A DNA stretch of 20,308 nt from assembly GCA_031379035.1 (NCBI GenBank), contig JANNEU010000458.1:1-20308 (forward strand), given 5' to 3'. The translations under genes and the position numbers were made by a program. The notes below the pieces were generated by a model. The model ran no database searches, had not been told where the DNA came from, and saw nothing but the letters and a program-made list of their open reading frames with translations. Every line of letters starts with the position of its first letter. Position 1 is the first letter of the stretch. This DNA comes from JABFRJ01 sp031379035 (GTDB taxonomy: Bacteria; Pseudomonadota; Alphaproteobacteria; Rhizobiales; Hyphomicrobiaceae). Positions 7,588-14,585 of this stretch are shown here, piece after piece.

Positions 7588-8586
7588 ATGCTCGATCACG
7601 CAAGTGAAAACACAACTGAAATGAGGTCTGGCGGTCATCGAGATGACGGCGGTGCCGCCATGCAGCATCTGCGCGACTTTCTGGTGCGATATGCGAGGTT
7701 GATCGCGGCATGTGTGCTCGGTGCACTGTCTATGGCGGTCCTTTATCTACTTCTTACGACGCCCGTCTATACCGCCACAACGCGGCTGCTGCTGGATAGC
7801 GGCTCTAACCCTGTGTTCACGCGCGCCCTTAACGAATCCCTCATAACGCTCGACACGCCCCAGATCGAAAGCCAGCTTGTGCTGCTGATCTCGGAGCAAA
7901 TTGCAAAACGCGTTGCTGCAGCCCTGACCCCAGCGGAGGCGTCTGAGGTCACGTCAGCACCGCGCGCTGGAAAAGACGCCGCAGTGGTTATGAATGAGTT
8001 GGCCACGGTGTTGCAGGGTCAGCTCGACGTCAAACGCGTTACACTCTCTCATGCGATCGACATTTCTTATAGCGCGCACAATCCAGCCATTGCGGCAAAA
8101 ATAGCCAATATGTTTGGCGAAGCATATGTCGCTGATCAGGTCGAAAATTTCGTCAACGATGCCCGCCGGCGCAGCCAATGGCTCTTGGCACGCATTGAGG
8201 AGTTGCGCCGCCAAATGAATACAGCGTCCACCGAACTCCAGGCATTCCGCGCCCGGCGCGACTACAGAGTTCAGCAGCGCCAAGATGCAGACGACAAGGA
8301 AGCGATGCCTGTAACGCTTGAAGAACTGGAATCGCGGTCGCAGACCTATCGCAAAATCTATGAGAGCTATCTCCAGTCGTACACTGAGATGGTGCAGCGC
8401 GAGTCCTTCCGCAGTACCAGCAGTCGCGTCATCTCCTGGGCTTCAGCGCCGAAGCGTACCAGTCGGCCAAACAAGCTGCTGGTACTCGCTTCGGCACTAG
8501 TGCTCGGATCCTTAGTCGGGCTTGGGACTGCACTCGTCTATTCCAGCTTTGCTGGCTCAGCCGCCACCGCTGGCGCGCGGACATGA
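7588..8586 (+). CDS. Wzz/ExoP-type polysaccharide co-polymerase lacking a kinase domain
   Basis: A chain-length determinant of 332 residues that sits in the inner membrane and sets the length of a Wzy-polymerised glycan. It has two transmembrane segments (about 36-56 and 300-322) bracketing a periplasmic domain with a long helical/coiled-coil stretch (about 195-280, including RRSQWLLARIEELRRQMN). The Pro-rich segment ASAPKRTSRPNK before the second membrane helix is the family signature. The BY-kinase domain that follows in ExoP and GumC-like proteins is absent: the frame stops 14 residues past the second helix, and only 173 bases remain before the next gene. The ATG has GGAGG directly against it, an unusually tight spacing; an in-frame ATG at 7660 is an alternative. 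First gene of the rightward operon. Confidence 0.88.
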   Translation: MLDHASENTTEMRSGGHRDDGGAAMQHLRDFLVRYARLIAACVLGALSMAVLYLLLTTPVYTATTRLLLDSGSNPVFTRALNESLITLDTPQIESQLVLLISEQIAKRVAAALTPAEASEVTSAPRAGKDAAVVMNELATVLQGQLDVKRVTLSHAIDISYSAHNPAIAAKIANMFGEAYVADQVENFVNDARRRSQWLLARIEELRRQMNTASTELQAFRARRDYRVQQRQDADDKEAMPVTLEELESRSQTYRKIYESYLQSYTEMVQRESFRSTSSRVISWASAPKRTSRPNKLLVLASALVLGSLVGLGTALVYSSFAGSAATAGART

Positions 8587-8759
8587 GGTGCACACGCCCA
8601 AGCTCACCTCAAGAGCAGCATCAACGGTGCGTCAATCCAAATGCAGCCGTGGTGCCGAAAACATGGAACCCATGGTTGAGGTTGGTGCCGTCCGACGAGA
8701 CTCGGGGCAGCGGGCCAAGCCGAGTGAGCTTGTGAGGGCAGCGATGGGAGCAATAGGCA

Positions 8760-9809
8760 ATGTCTCAGTTTCCTGAAGCTGAAGAAGAGGCTCCAGGGGT
8801 CTCTATGGTGTTCCCAGCATCGCGACAGCCGGACGTATCATACGTTATAGCAGCTCGCGATGTAGCGCCCTTTATAGAAGAAGCTATTCGGTCCGCGCTG
8901 GATCAAACCGGTGTAAGCGTTGAAGTCATTGTCGTCGACGATCAATCGCACGATGAGACAGCCAACATCGTCGAGCGGCTCGCACGCACTGATCGTCGGA
9001 TCATGCTCATAAGGCAACCTGTGTGCGGTGGGCCCGGTGCCGCCCGCAATATCGCTCATCGGCATGCGATTGGGACTTGGATCGGGGTCCTCGATGGCGA
9101 CGATTTCATGGCGCCAGGACGGACGCGGGCCCTACTCGATATTGCAGCAGCGACCTCCGTTGAGGTGATTGGTGACAATTTCGAGCGCGTGACAATGACT
9201 GGTAAGCCAACGGGCACCCAAATGTTTTCGGCCGGTCAGCAGTATTCGTTTTCCGTTGATGCCGCGACGTTCATTGTCGCCAACACTATGTTTCAGCGAC
9301 GCGTAAAACCTCTCGGCGCGATCAAAGTTTTAGTTCGAACGGAATTCCTCCACCGTCACGCGCTGGCATATCCGGAAGATCTGCCCGTCGGGGAAGACTA
9401 TCGCTTTATTCTGGCCTGCCTCCTGAGAGGCGGGCGTTGTATTGTGACGACCGGGGCTGGGTACAAGTATCGGATGCGGCCTGGGTCCCAGTCATGGCGG
9501 CTCAACAGCGAGCATATGGCAAAGCTGTCTAAGAGCCATTTGCATCTGCTTGCTGAGATCGGCAGCGATGGGCCCGAGGACGTACGCACCGCGGCAAGAG
9601 CGTACGGAGTGGCACTTGTTCGGTATGCCGACTTTGTTGAAGTCGTGACGTTCGCCAAGGCGCACGCCTGGTGGCGAGCGGCACGAAAGACAGTGATCAG
9701 CCCTAGGTCCTGGCCACTGCTCATCTTCTTCGGCTCGGAAGCAGTGACCAAGCGGCTCGGCAAGCTGACCCGTCAAATCTCTGGAGAGGCAAAACTAGGT
9801 CATGGATAA
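8760..9809 (+). CDS. exoO-like: Glycosyltransferase family 2, succinoglycan ExoO type
   Basis: A cytoplasmic GT-A fold transferase of 349 residues that would add a sugar to the lipid-linked repeat unit. VSYVIAARDVAPFIEEAIRS opens the nucleotide-sugar domain, VEVIVVDDQS and GGPGAARN follow, and the metal-binding DxD region is LDGDDF (Asp112-Asp115). The later LPVGEDYRFILACLLRGGRC matches the acceptor-side motif of ExoO-like enzymes. A second in-frame ATG at 8805 has AGGGG six bases upstream, a better ribosome site than that of the ATG at 8760; it would remove 15 residues without touching the catalytic domain. The last 8 bases overlap the next gene. Sugar donor and linkage cannot be read from the sequence. 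Confidence 0.88.
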   Translation: MSQFPEAEEEAPGVSMVFPASRQPDVSYVIAARDVAPFIEEAIRSALDQTGVSVEVIVVDDQSHDETANIVERLARTDRRIMLIRQPVCGGPGAARNIAHRHAIGTWIGVLDGDDFMAPGRTRALLDIAAATSVEVIGDNFERVTMTGKPTGTQMFSAGQQYSFSVDAATFIVANTMFQRRVKPLGAIKVLVRTEFLHRHALAYPEDLPVGEDYRFILACLLRGGRCIVTTGAGYKYRMRPGSQSWRLNSEHMAKLSKSHLHLLAEIGSDGPEDVRTAARAYGVALVRYADFVEVVTFAKAHAWWRAARKTVISPRSWPLLIFFGSEAVTKRLGKLTRQISGEAKLGHG

Positions 9810-10737
9810 GGTCGTCGTTGGAATTTGCACCTACCAGCGACTTGAAGGTCTCAGCGCGCTGCTCGCGGCGCTGCAGCGGCTGCAATTGCGTCAACTCGCG
9901 GCCGAGCAGATCACTATTCTCGTTGTCGACAACAGCGCTGCAGGTATGTCTAAGGCGACTTGCGAAGCGGCCATGTCGAGCACCCGCTTTGCAATTCAGT
10001 ATGTCAGCGAGACGCGCCGCGGTTTAGCGTATGTCCGCAACGCAGCACTTGCCGAAGCGCAACGGCTGGGCGCTACTCACCTTGCATTTATCGATGACGA
10101 CGAGGTGCCTGAGCCCATTTGGCTCGAACAGCTCTATGAGTCGATCAAACGCGAAGGAGCCGCCGCAGCGTGCGGCCCTGTGTACCCGCTTTTCGAGGCA
10201 GCGCCAGGTCCTTGGGTGCCCATCCAATCCTATGCGCTGACCGGACTTGAGGACACAGTCGGCCATACTGGCAATACAATCCTCGACGTCAAAAAACTGG
10301 CCAGCCTCGATCTCCAATTCGATATCCGCTTCAACGAGACCGGAGGCGAGGACACTTATTTCTTCAGGGCACTGTCATCCGCGACGGGGAAACCCATCGC
10401 CTTCGCTGATGCAGCGGTGATCTGGGAACGGGTGCCCCCAAGTCGAATGAAGGCAAGTTGGCTACTGCGGCGCTGGTTTCGCACGGGTTTGGTTGAAGCC
10501 CGCTTACGGAGTGCCGGTGCGGACACGGCGCGCGCGCGCACCGCAAACATCGCCAAAGGTGTTGCCAGGTTAGCTTACGGCAGCACGAAGATAGTAGCTG
10601 CACCGATCGTTGCGATCAAACGTGGGCGTCAGCATTTTGTTGCTTGCTGCTTCACGTTCTGTCGTGGCGCGGGCTATGTCGCGAGTGCCTACGGTCACCG
10701 CTATGCGGAATACGCCCCACCACCAAAACGCTCTTGA
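9802..10737 (+). CDS. exoM-like: Glycosyltransferase family 2, succinoglycan ExoM type
   Basis: A second GT2 transferase, 311 residues. VVVGICTYQRLEGLSALLAA starts the donor domain, ILVVDNSAAG follows, and the metal-binding motif is FIDDDEVPEP (Asp98-Glu101). NETGGEDTYFFRAL and the basic segment ASWLLRRWFRTGLVEARLR are characteristic of ExoM, which in S. meliloti adds a glucose during succinoglycan octasaccharide assembly. The C-terminus carries a weakly hydrophobic, Arg/Ala-rich tail that may associate with the membrane. It overlaps the preceding glycosyltransferase by 8 bases and ends 7 bases before the convergent glycanase gene, leaving no room for a separate terminator. The enzyme family is clear; the exact sugar step is an inference. 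Confidence 0.88.
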   Translation: MDKVVVGICTYQRLEGLSALLAALQRLQLRQLAAEQITILVVDNSAAGMSKATCEAAMSSTRFAIQYVSETRRGLAYVRNAALAEAQRLGATHLAFIDDDEVPEPIWLEQLYESIKREGAAAACGPVYPLFEAAPGPWVPIQSYALTGLEDTVGHTGNTILDVKKLASLDLQFDIRFNETGGEDTYFFRALSSATGKPIAFADAAVIWERVPPSRMKASWLLRRWFRTGLVEARLRSAGADTARARTANIAKGVARLAYGSTKIVAAPIVAIKRGRQHFVACCFTFCRGAGYVASAYGHRYAEYAPPPKRS

Positions 10738-10744
10738 TCGCGCC

Positions 10745-11515
10745 TCATTGCGTCTGACCACACAAAATAGATTCACGAAACTTGCACTTTTCCCCCGCGG
10801 CCGTGAAGGCGATCCACTCAAACGCCGCAGTCGCTTGCTGGGCCGGGTCCTCAAGTGGACCGAGCCAATCGACCATCGTGTCGCTGTTCCACAAGCTGAC
10901 AAGGATTTTGCTGGAATGCGTGGGATATGGCTCTCCCACGGCCCTGAGCACCTCTCTGACCAACTTGCCGTCAATGTACCAGCGAAGGCTATCGGGCAAC
11001 CACTGAAACGCATAATTATGCATGGCTTTAGATCCATCAGTGTCGATAGGGTTCATGGCACCGCCGATGCTTTGCCCATTGACGAAATAATTAGTTTGAA
11101 CGGCATTGAGGTCTCGGCCAAGCCACTCGAAATCGATTTCGTCATGAGGATTGGGTTGTGGCGGACCTGAATAAGTAAAGAAACCGGTCACCAGCCCAGA
11201 GCCCGCCGCCGCGCGCGCACGGATCTCATACATGCCAAAGCCGAACGTTGCTTTGGACTGAACTTCACTGCACGTGAAATTGTGTTTTTCTGACTTCTCA
11301 GGACGCAGCGTCAGGATGAGCTGGCTGTTCTCGACACGGACATTCTTGTTAGACCACGTACAGGCTTGGTGGTCGCCATTTGACCAGCCGTGAGACAAAT
11401 ACCAGCGGCCTGCATCGAGTGTCTCAAAGCGCTCGATGAAAGACTCGCTTGCCTGCGCGCACAAGCATCCCAACAGATACGCACCCGAGATCGCCCATCG
11501 GCATTTTTGAAACAC
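10745..11515 (-). CDS. exoK-like: Secreted GH16 endo-beta-glycanase, ExoK type
   Basis: A glycoside hydrolase family 16 protein, about 256 residues, expected to cleave beta-glycan chains outside the inner membrane and so lower the molecular weight of the polymer, as ExoK does for succinoglycan. The catalytic motif HDEIDFEWLG holds the nucleophile and acid/base (Glu126 and Glu130, with Asp128 between). The longest frame begins at 11557. I chose the GTG at 11515 because AGGAGAG lies at ideal spacing and the new N-terminus is a textbook signal peptide (MFQKCRWAISGAYLLG, predicted cleavage after CAQA near residue 22). LLGC inside it weakly resembles a lipobox. Last of three minus-strand exo genes, convergent with the ExoM-type gene. 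Confidence 0.9.
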   Translation of the reverse strand: MFQKCRWAISGAYLLGCLCAQASESFIERFETLDAGRWYLSHGWSNGDHQACTWSNKNVRVENSQLILTLRPEKSEKHNFTCSEVQSKATFGFGMYEIRARAAAGSGLVTGFFTYSGPPQPNPHDEIDFEWLGRDLNAVQTNYFVNGQSIGGAMNPIDTDGSKAMHNYAFQWLPDSLRWYIDGKLVREVLRAVGEPYPTHSSKILVSLWNSDTMVDWLGPLEDPAQQATAAFEWIAFTAAGEKCKFRESILCGQTQ

Positions 11516-11619
11516 GTCGTCTCTCCTGCAATGGGCGAAACTTCCAGAGGTCCGCATAAGGTCTGCAACATCGCGATGGCATCGCGAATGAGATGGATGA
11601 TTGCCAATGACAAATCAGC

Positions 11620-12915
11620 CTAGCTTTTCGGGCGGCGGTCGAACCGTAGTCCGTCTTGTGTCTCGCGTTGCCCGGCACTCCAGTTAGACTTGCGATGGCT
11701 AACCACCCCACTGGCGAGGAGCGACAGCTCGCTGAGGAGATTGCGCGTGTCATGCTCGTCCAGAAAAACAGCTCGATCCGTGGCAATCATACCTTCTACC
11801 GCACGCTGATAGGTTGCGACATCCAGCGACGTGAGTAGCGCCGCAACTGAAGCAGCGAAGGGCTCTTCGAGCGCCCATCCCAAGCGTTCCCGTGCCACGA
11901 GGTCACCTGTGGCGGTCGAGCGACGTACGAGCAGCGGGACCGCGTGCAGACCACTCTCATAGACCCTGTTGGGCAAGCACCAGATGGAATTGGACGTGTT
12001 GGCTCGGTAATCTGCGCCCCATGTAAGGTGAATGCGGCTGTAAATCTTCGGGAGATCCGTCGGATTTATGTAGGGGCCGTGGTAAACAATGTTTGGATAG
12101 GTGTCTGACAATTGGGCAAGGACAGACGGCGTAATGTTGTCAGGCTCAGATGGAGTCCCTCGCAGCACGATCCGCACTTTGTCGCCAAGGGACTGCGCGA
12201 TTTCGCAGAGCATCTGCAGGCTGCGTTCGCATTTCAAGACGCCAAACCAGCCGATTGTCCAGGGTGGCCCGGCCTTCAAGGTATCGCCAGAGTCCATCGT
12301 GCTCGGCGGAAGCTGCTGCGGGACAATTTTGTTCTCAAGAAGAAACCAAGGCCCCCGATAGGTGTGCATCGGCTCAAAATATTTGTGAATGTAGTCAGGT
12401 GAGCTAACGACCACCAGCTCCGTTCCCGTCAGCAGACACCCTTCCACGAACCGTAGCAGGCGGCTGCGGGCACCATTGCCCATACAGGCTTCTTGCACGT
12501 CCAAAAACTCGTAGACGACGGGCGCACGGGATCTCGCCAAATGCTTCGCTAGGATCGCCACGAGCAGCATATCGAGGTTGCGAGCGTAGATGATATCCGC
12601 AGCCCGTAGCTCTGAGCGGTGCCGCAGCACTTCCCATATGCCTCGAACAAGGCGTGGCAACCGCTTCAGATAGTTTCCATCTTCAGTGACGCCCAGATCG
12701 ATATTGCGCCAGGCTGGCTCTCGATCAGCTTTATTGCGGCGTCGCGTAAACATGAAGCCTGTTACACGCGCCCCATGTGTGAGAAAGGCCGTGGCCCGCT
12801 TGACGATAGTCGGTTCGTTCCGCTCATGGCCAAAAAATGCAATTTTTACGTTGGCCGTGTTGCCATAAGCATCCGACTTGGCACCATCGGCAAATAAGCT
12901 TCGGGCATTTGTCAT
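11620..12915 (-). CDS. exoL-like: Glycosyltransferase, succinoglycan ExoL type
   Basis: A GT-B-like glycosyltransferase of about 431 residues matching the ExoL group, whose S. meliloti member adds a glucose early in succinoglycan assembly. Diagnostic segments are YARNLDM (about 110-116), VYEFLDVQE (134-142), PPWTIGWFGVLKCERSL (217-233) and the donor-side NSIWCLPNRVYESG (309-322). The frame is open to 13089, but those first 58 residues are low-complexity and carry none of the family's sequence. I prefer the ATG at 12915, where AFFGHE, the first beta strand, follows after about 25 residues. A GAGA lies about 9 bases before this ATG. It lies 104 bases upstream of the glycanase start and 302 bases downstream of the ExoA-type gene. 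Confidence 0.87.
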   Translation of the reverse strand: MTNARSLFADGAKSDAYGNTANVKIAFFGHERNEPTIVKRATAFLTHGARVTGFMFTRRRNKADREPAWRNIDLGVTEDGNYLKRLPRLVRGIWEVLRHRSELRAADIIYARNLDMLLVAILAKHLARSRAPVVYEFLDVQEACMGNGARSRLLRFVEGCLLTGTELVVVSSPDYIHKYFEPMHTYRGPWFLLENKIVPQQLPPSTMDSGDTLKAGPPWTIGWFGVLKCERSLQMLCEIAQSLGDKVRIVLRGTPSEPDNITPSVLAQLSDTYPNIVYHGPYINPTDLPKIYSRIHLTWGADYRANTSNSIWCLPNRVYESGLHAVPLLVRRSTATGDLVARERLGWALEEPFAASVAALLTSLDVATYQRAVEGMIATDRAVFLDEHDTRNLLSELSLLASGVVSHRKSNWSAGQRETQDGLRFDRRPKS

Positions 12916-13217
12916 GGGAACGTCTCTGCTGCATTCGGGTCTGGGTAGTCCTGCCGCAGGCATTTGCCCCACCCCCGGCGGTTTGCGACGCTGTAACCAG
13001 AACGACAACGGATCGTCCGACTTTGCACCGGGCTGGAGCGTTGCAGTGAGCAGCCGGGTCAAACCTTTCGTACTACTCAACGTTATCATGGGGGCAGCGG
13101 GGTAGAGACCTTATCAATTTGGCGGCCATCCACGACGCCGCTCGCGGCACATCAAAACCAACCGTTCCGGCAGCCGCGCCGCATCAAAAAGTCGCCACGT
13201 GCGCCAATCGTGTGTCG
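12916..13217. other. Gap between ExoA-type and ExoL-type genes
   Basis: If the ExoL-type gene starts at 12915, this 302-base stretch holds no confident gene. It covers the rejected 58-codon N-terminal extension of that gene and about 125 bases after the ExoA-type stop. An imperfect inverted repeat (GGGCTG/CAGCCG) lies near 13030-13060. No terminator with a clear stem and T-tract is seen on the minus strand. Confidence 0.5.
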
Positions 13218-14246
13218 TCAGCCCTGCGGCGTGGTTGCCAACGGGGGCTGGCTGCGGGCCAAATCGGGACCTGCCAAAGCGGCAAAACCCAGAAATCCAG
13301 CACCCCAACTCAGATGCATCACCATAGCGGCCGGACCCGAAAGGAGCACGCTTGCGCTGCCAGCGCGCAGCGCTAGGCCGCAACCCCAAACGAGACACAT
13401 CACTGTGTACAGCAGCGGCCAGGCAAAAAAGAGTGGGCTCGCGAGCACACCCAAGAGGCCGGCACCAAGGCCCGACAGCAAGACCGCGACAGGGAGCATC
13501 TGGCGGGCCCGCGGTCTCATGCCATGTTTCTTCAGGGTCCGCGCGCGCCCCCAGCCGAAGTTGAAATATTGCCGCGCGAGAGCTGCAAAGGTAGCGCGCG
13601 GGTAGTATTCGATTGCGAGATCATGCGCGAGGTAGATGCGACCGCCCGAGCGGCCCACCCGGACATCGTATTCTGCATCTTCATTGTGCCGGAAGGCTTC
13701 ATCGTAGCCACCGAGCGCCACGAACATCGTGCGGTCAAAAGCGGCGTGATGACCATGATCGACATAGCCTGAGCGGTTGGCCATGCGGTGTTGCGCCCCG
13801 CCATTGCCGAGGCGGCTATTCTGTGCGGCAGCAATCGCCGTTTGCAGGCCAGACTGACCCTCGGTGCGCATGGCGACAACGACGGAGGCGCTGCCCGTAC
13901 GCTGCAGCGTCTGCACACAGCCCGCAACAAACCCCTCAGGATAGCGCGAGTGACAATCGGCGCGGATCAACACCTTTGAGCGCGGGTCGGCCAGTCTAGC
14001 AGCGAGGTTCATAGCCGCCGACTGAGTTCGTCGCTCATTTTGAATGAGCCTGATCCTGCTATCCTGCGTGGCAAGTTCGCGCACGATGGCTTGCGTATTG
14101 TCTGCGCTGCCGCCGTCCATGACCAGGATTTCGCAGTCGATACCACTTTTCGGCGGTGCGATCGACCGGATCGCCGTTGCAATATGGCGCTCTTCGTTCA
14201 AAGCCGGCATAACAATGGTCACCAGCGGCTTCTCTGTCTGCGGCAC
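13218..14246 (-). CDS. exoA-like: Glycosyltransferase family 2, succinoglycan ExoA type, membrane-anchored
   Basis: A GT2 transferase of about 342 residues. ExoA places the first glucose (beta-1,3) on the lipid-linked galactose in S. meliloti; here the same role is inferred. Motifs: VTIVMPALNEERHI at the N-terminus, VMDGGSADNT, the DxD-like RADCHSRYP (about 95-103), GNGGAQHR (147-154) and HNEDAEYDVR (187-196). Three to four hydrophobic segments occupy the C-terminal 90 residues, anchoring it to the inner membrane. The longest frame begins at a TTG at 14273. I prefer the GTG at 14246, which has GGGAG seven bases upstream and yields MPQTEKPLV; a GTG at 14252 is also possible. First gene of the minus-strand exo trio, divergent from the polymerase gene. 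Confidence 0.9.
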   Translation of the reverse strand: MPQTEKPLVTIVMPALNEERHIATAIRSIAPPKSGIDCEILVMDGGSADNTQAIVRELATQDSRIRLIQNERRTQSAAMNLAARLADPRSKVLIRADCHSRYPEGFVAGCVQTLQRTGSASVVVAMRTEGQSGLQTAIAAAQNSRLGNGGAQHRMANRSGYVDHGHHAAFDRTMFVALGGYDEAFRHNEDAEYDVRVGRSGGRIYLAHDLAIEYYPRATFAALARQYFNFGWGRARTLKKHGMRPRARQMLPVAVLLSGLGAGLLGVLASPLFFAWPLLYTVMCLVWGCGLALRAGSASVLLSGPAAMVMHLSWGAGFLGFAALAGPDLARSQPPLATTPQG

Positions 14247-14492
14247 GCCCACACTCCCGACAATCAATGACAACGCACCGTAGCGTTTGACGTGACCGCG
14301 GGCATTTCACCATTGGCACCTCTTGATAAGTCGAAAGGCGGTGCGTTCCCACGCAGGTTCGTTGTGAATAAGCCTATTGGAGGTACCTGTGTTGACAACA
14401 ACTACGCCCTCTCTCGTCATCGGACGCCGCGTTACTCAAATAGCGTAAGAGGCACACCGATATGGTACGCTGGCCGCTGCGGCTGCGTTGGC

Positions 14493-14507
14493 AACACGCT
14501 ACGTGTT
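14493..14507. promoter_or_regulatory. Perfect palindrome AACACG-CTA-CGTGTT, candidate operator
   Basis: Six-base arms with perfect complementarity around a three-base centre, 79 bases upstream of the ExoQ-type start. The size and symmetry suit a homodimeric DNA-binding protein. No second copy was noticed elsewhere in the window by eye, and no regulator gene is nearby. Confidence 0.35.
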
Positions 14508-14542
14508 CGCTTGCGTGATCATGGTTGCTCTGCCGAGATAAC

Positions 14543-14564
14543 GCACAGGTGCGCAGCGCTGTGC
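14543..14564. repeat. Inverted repeat GCACAG...CTGTGC just upstream of ExoQ-type start
   Basis: Six-base perfect arms separated by GTGCGCAGCG, ending 21 bases before the ATG at 14586. It probably lies in the untranslated leader or over the transcription start, so it could be an operator or an RNA stem affecting ribosome access. Confidence 0.35.
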
Positions 14565-14585
14565 TGACTTTAACGAGAATTGTGT

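Larger units (their letters stand above)
14247..14585. promoter_or_regulatory. Divergent promoter region of ExoA-type and ExoQ-type genes
   Basis: This 339-base stretch between two divergently transcribed polysaccharide genes contains no gene I can support. It holds an exact TTGACA at 14392-14397 on the plus strand (the -10 position, CGTCAT at 14415-14420, is weak) inside the near-palindrome GTTGACAAC. It also has three short perfect inverted repeats: TGCGT/ACGCA at 14342-14355, AACACG/CGTGTT at 14493-14507 and GCACAG/CTGTGC at 14543-14564. These are candidate operator sites for a shared regulator of both directions. No known transcription-factor consensus could be assigned. Confidence 0.5.

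Noticed and set aside
8522..8776. 84-codon plus-strand frame spanning the gap between the co-polymerase and the ExoO-type gene
   Set aside because: It overlaps both neighbours, has no motif and no good ribosome site, and lacks any Walker sequence that would make it a kinase remnant.
10570..11170. Opposing frames of 155 and 186 codons across the ExoM/ExoK junction
   Set aside because: They are composed of Arg/Pro/Ser-rich antisense sequence with no recognisable motif, and overlap two well-supported genes.
13114..13217. Protein-like stretch downstream of the ExoA-type stop (DWRTWRLFDAARLPERLV)
   Set aside because: It only continues a shadow frame of the ExoA-type gene. ExoA proteins normally end near the actual stop, and Arg-rich runs like this arise by chance in GC-rich DNA.
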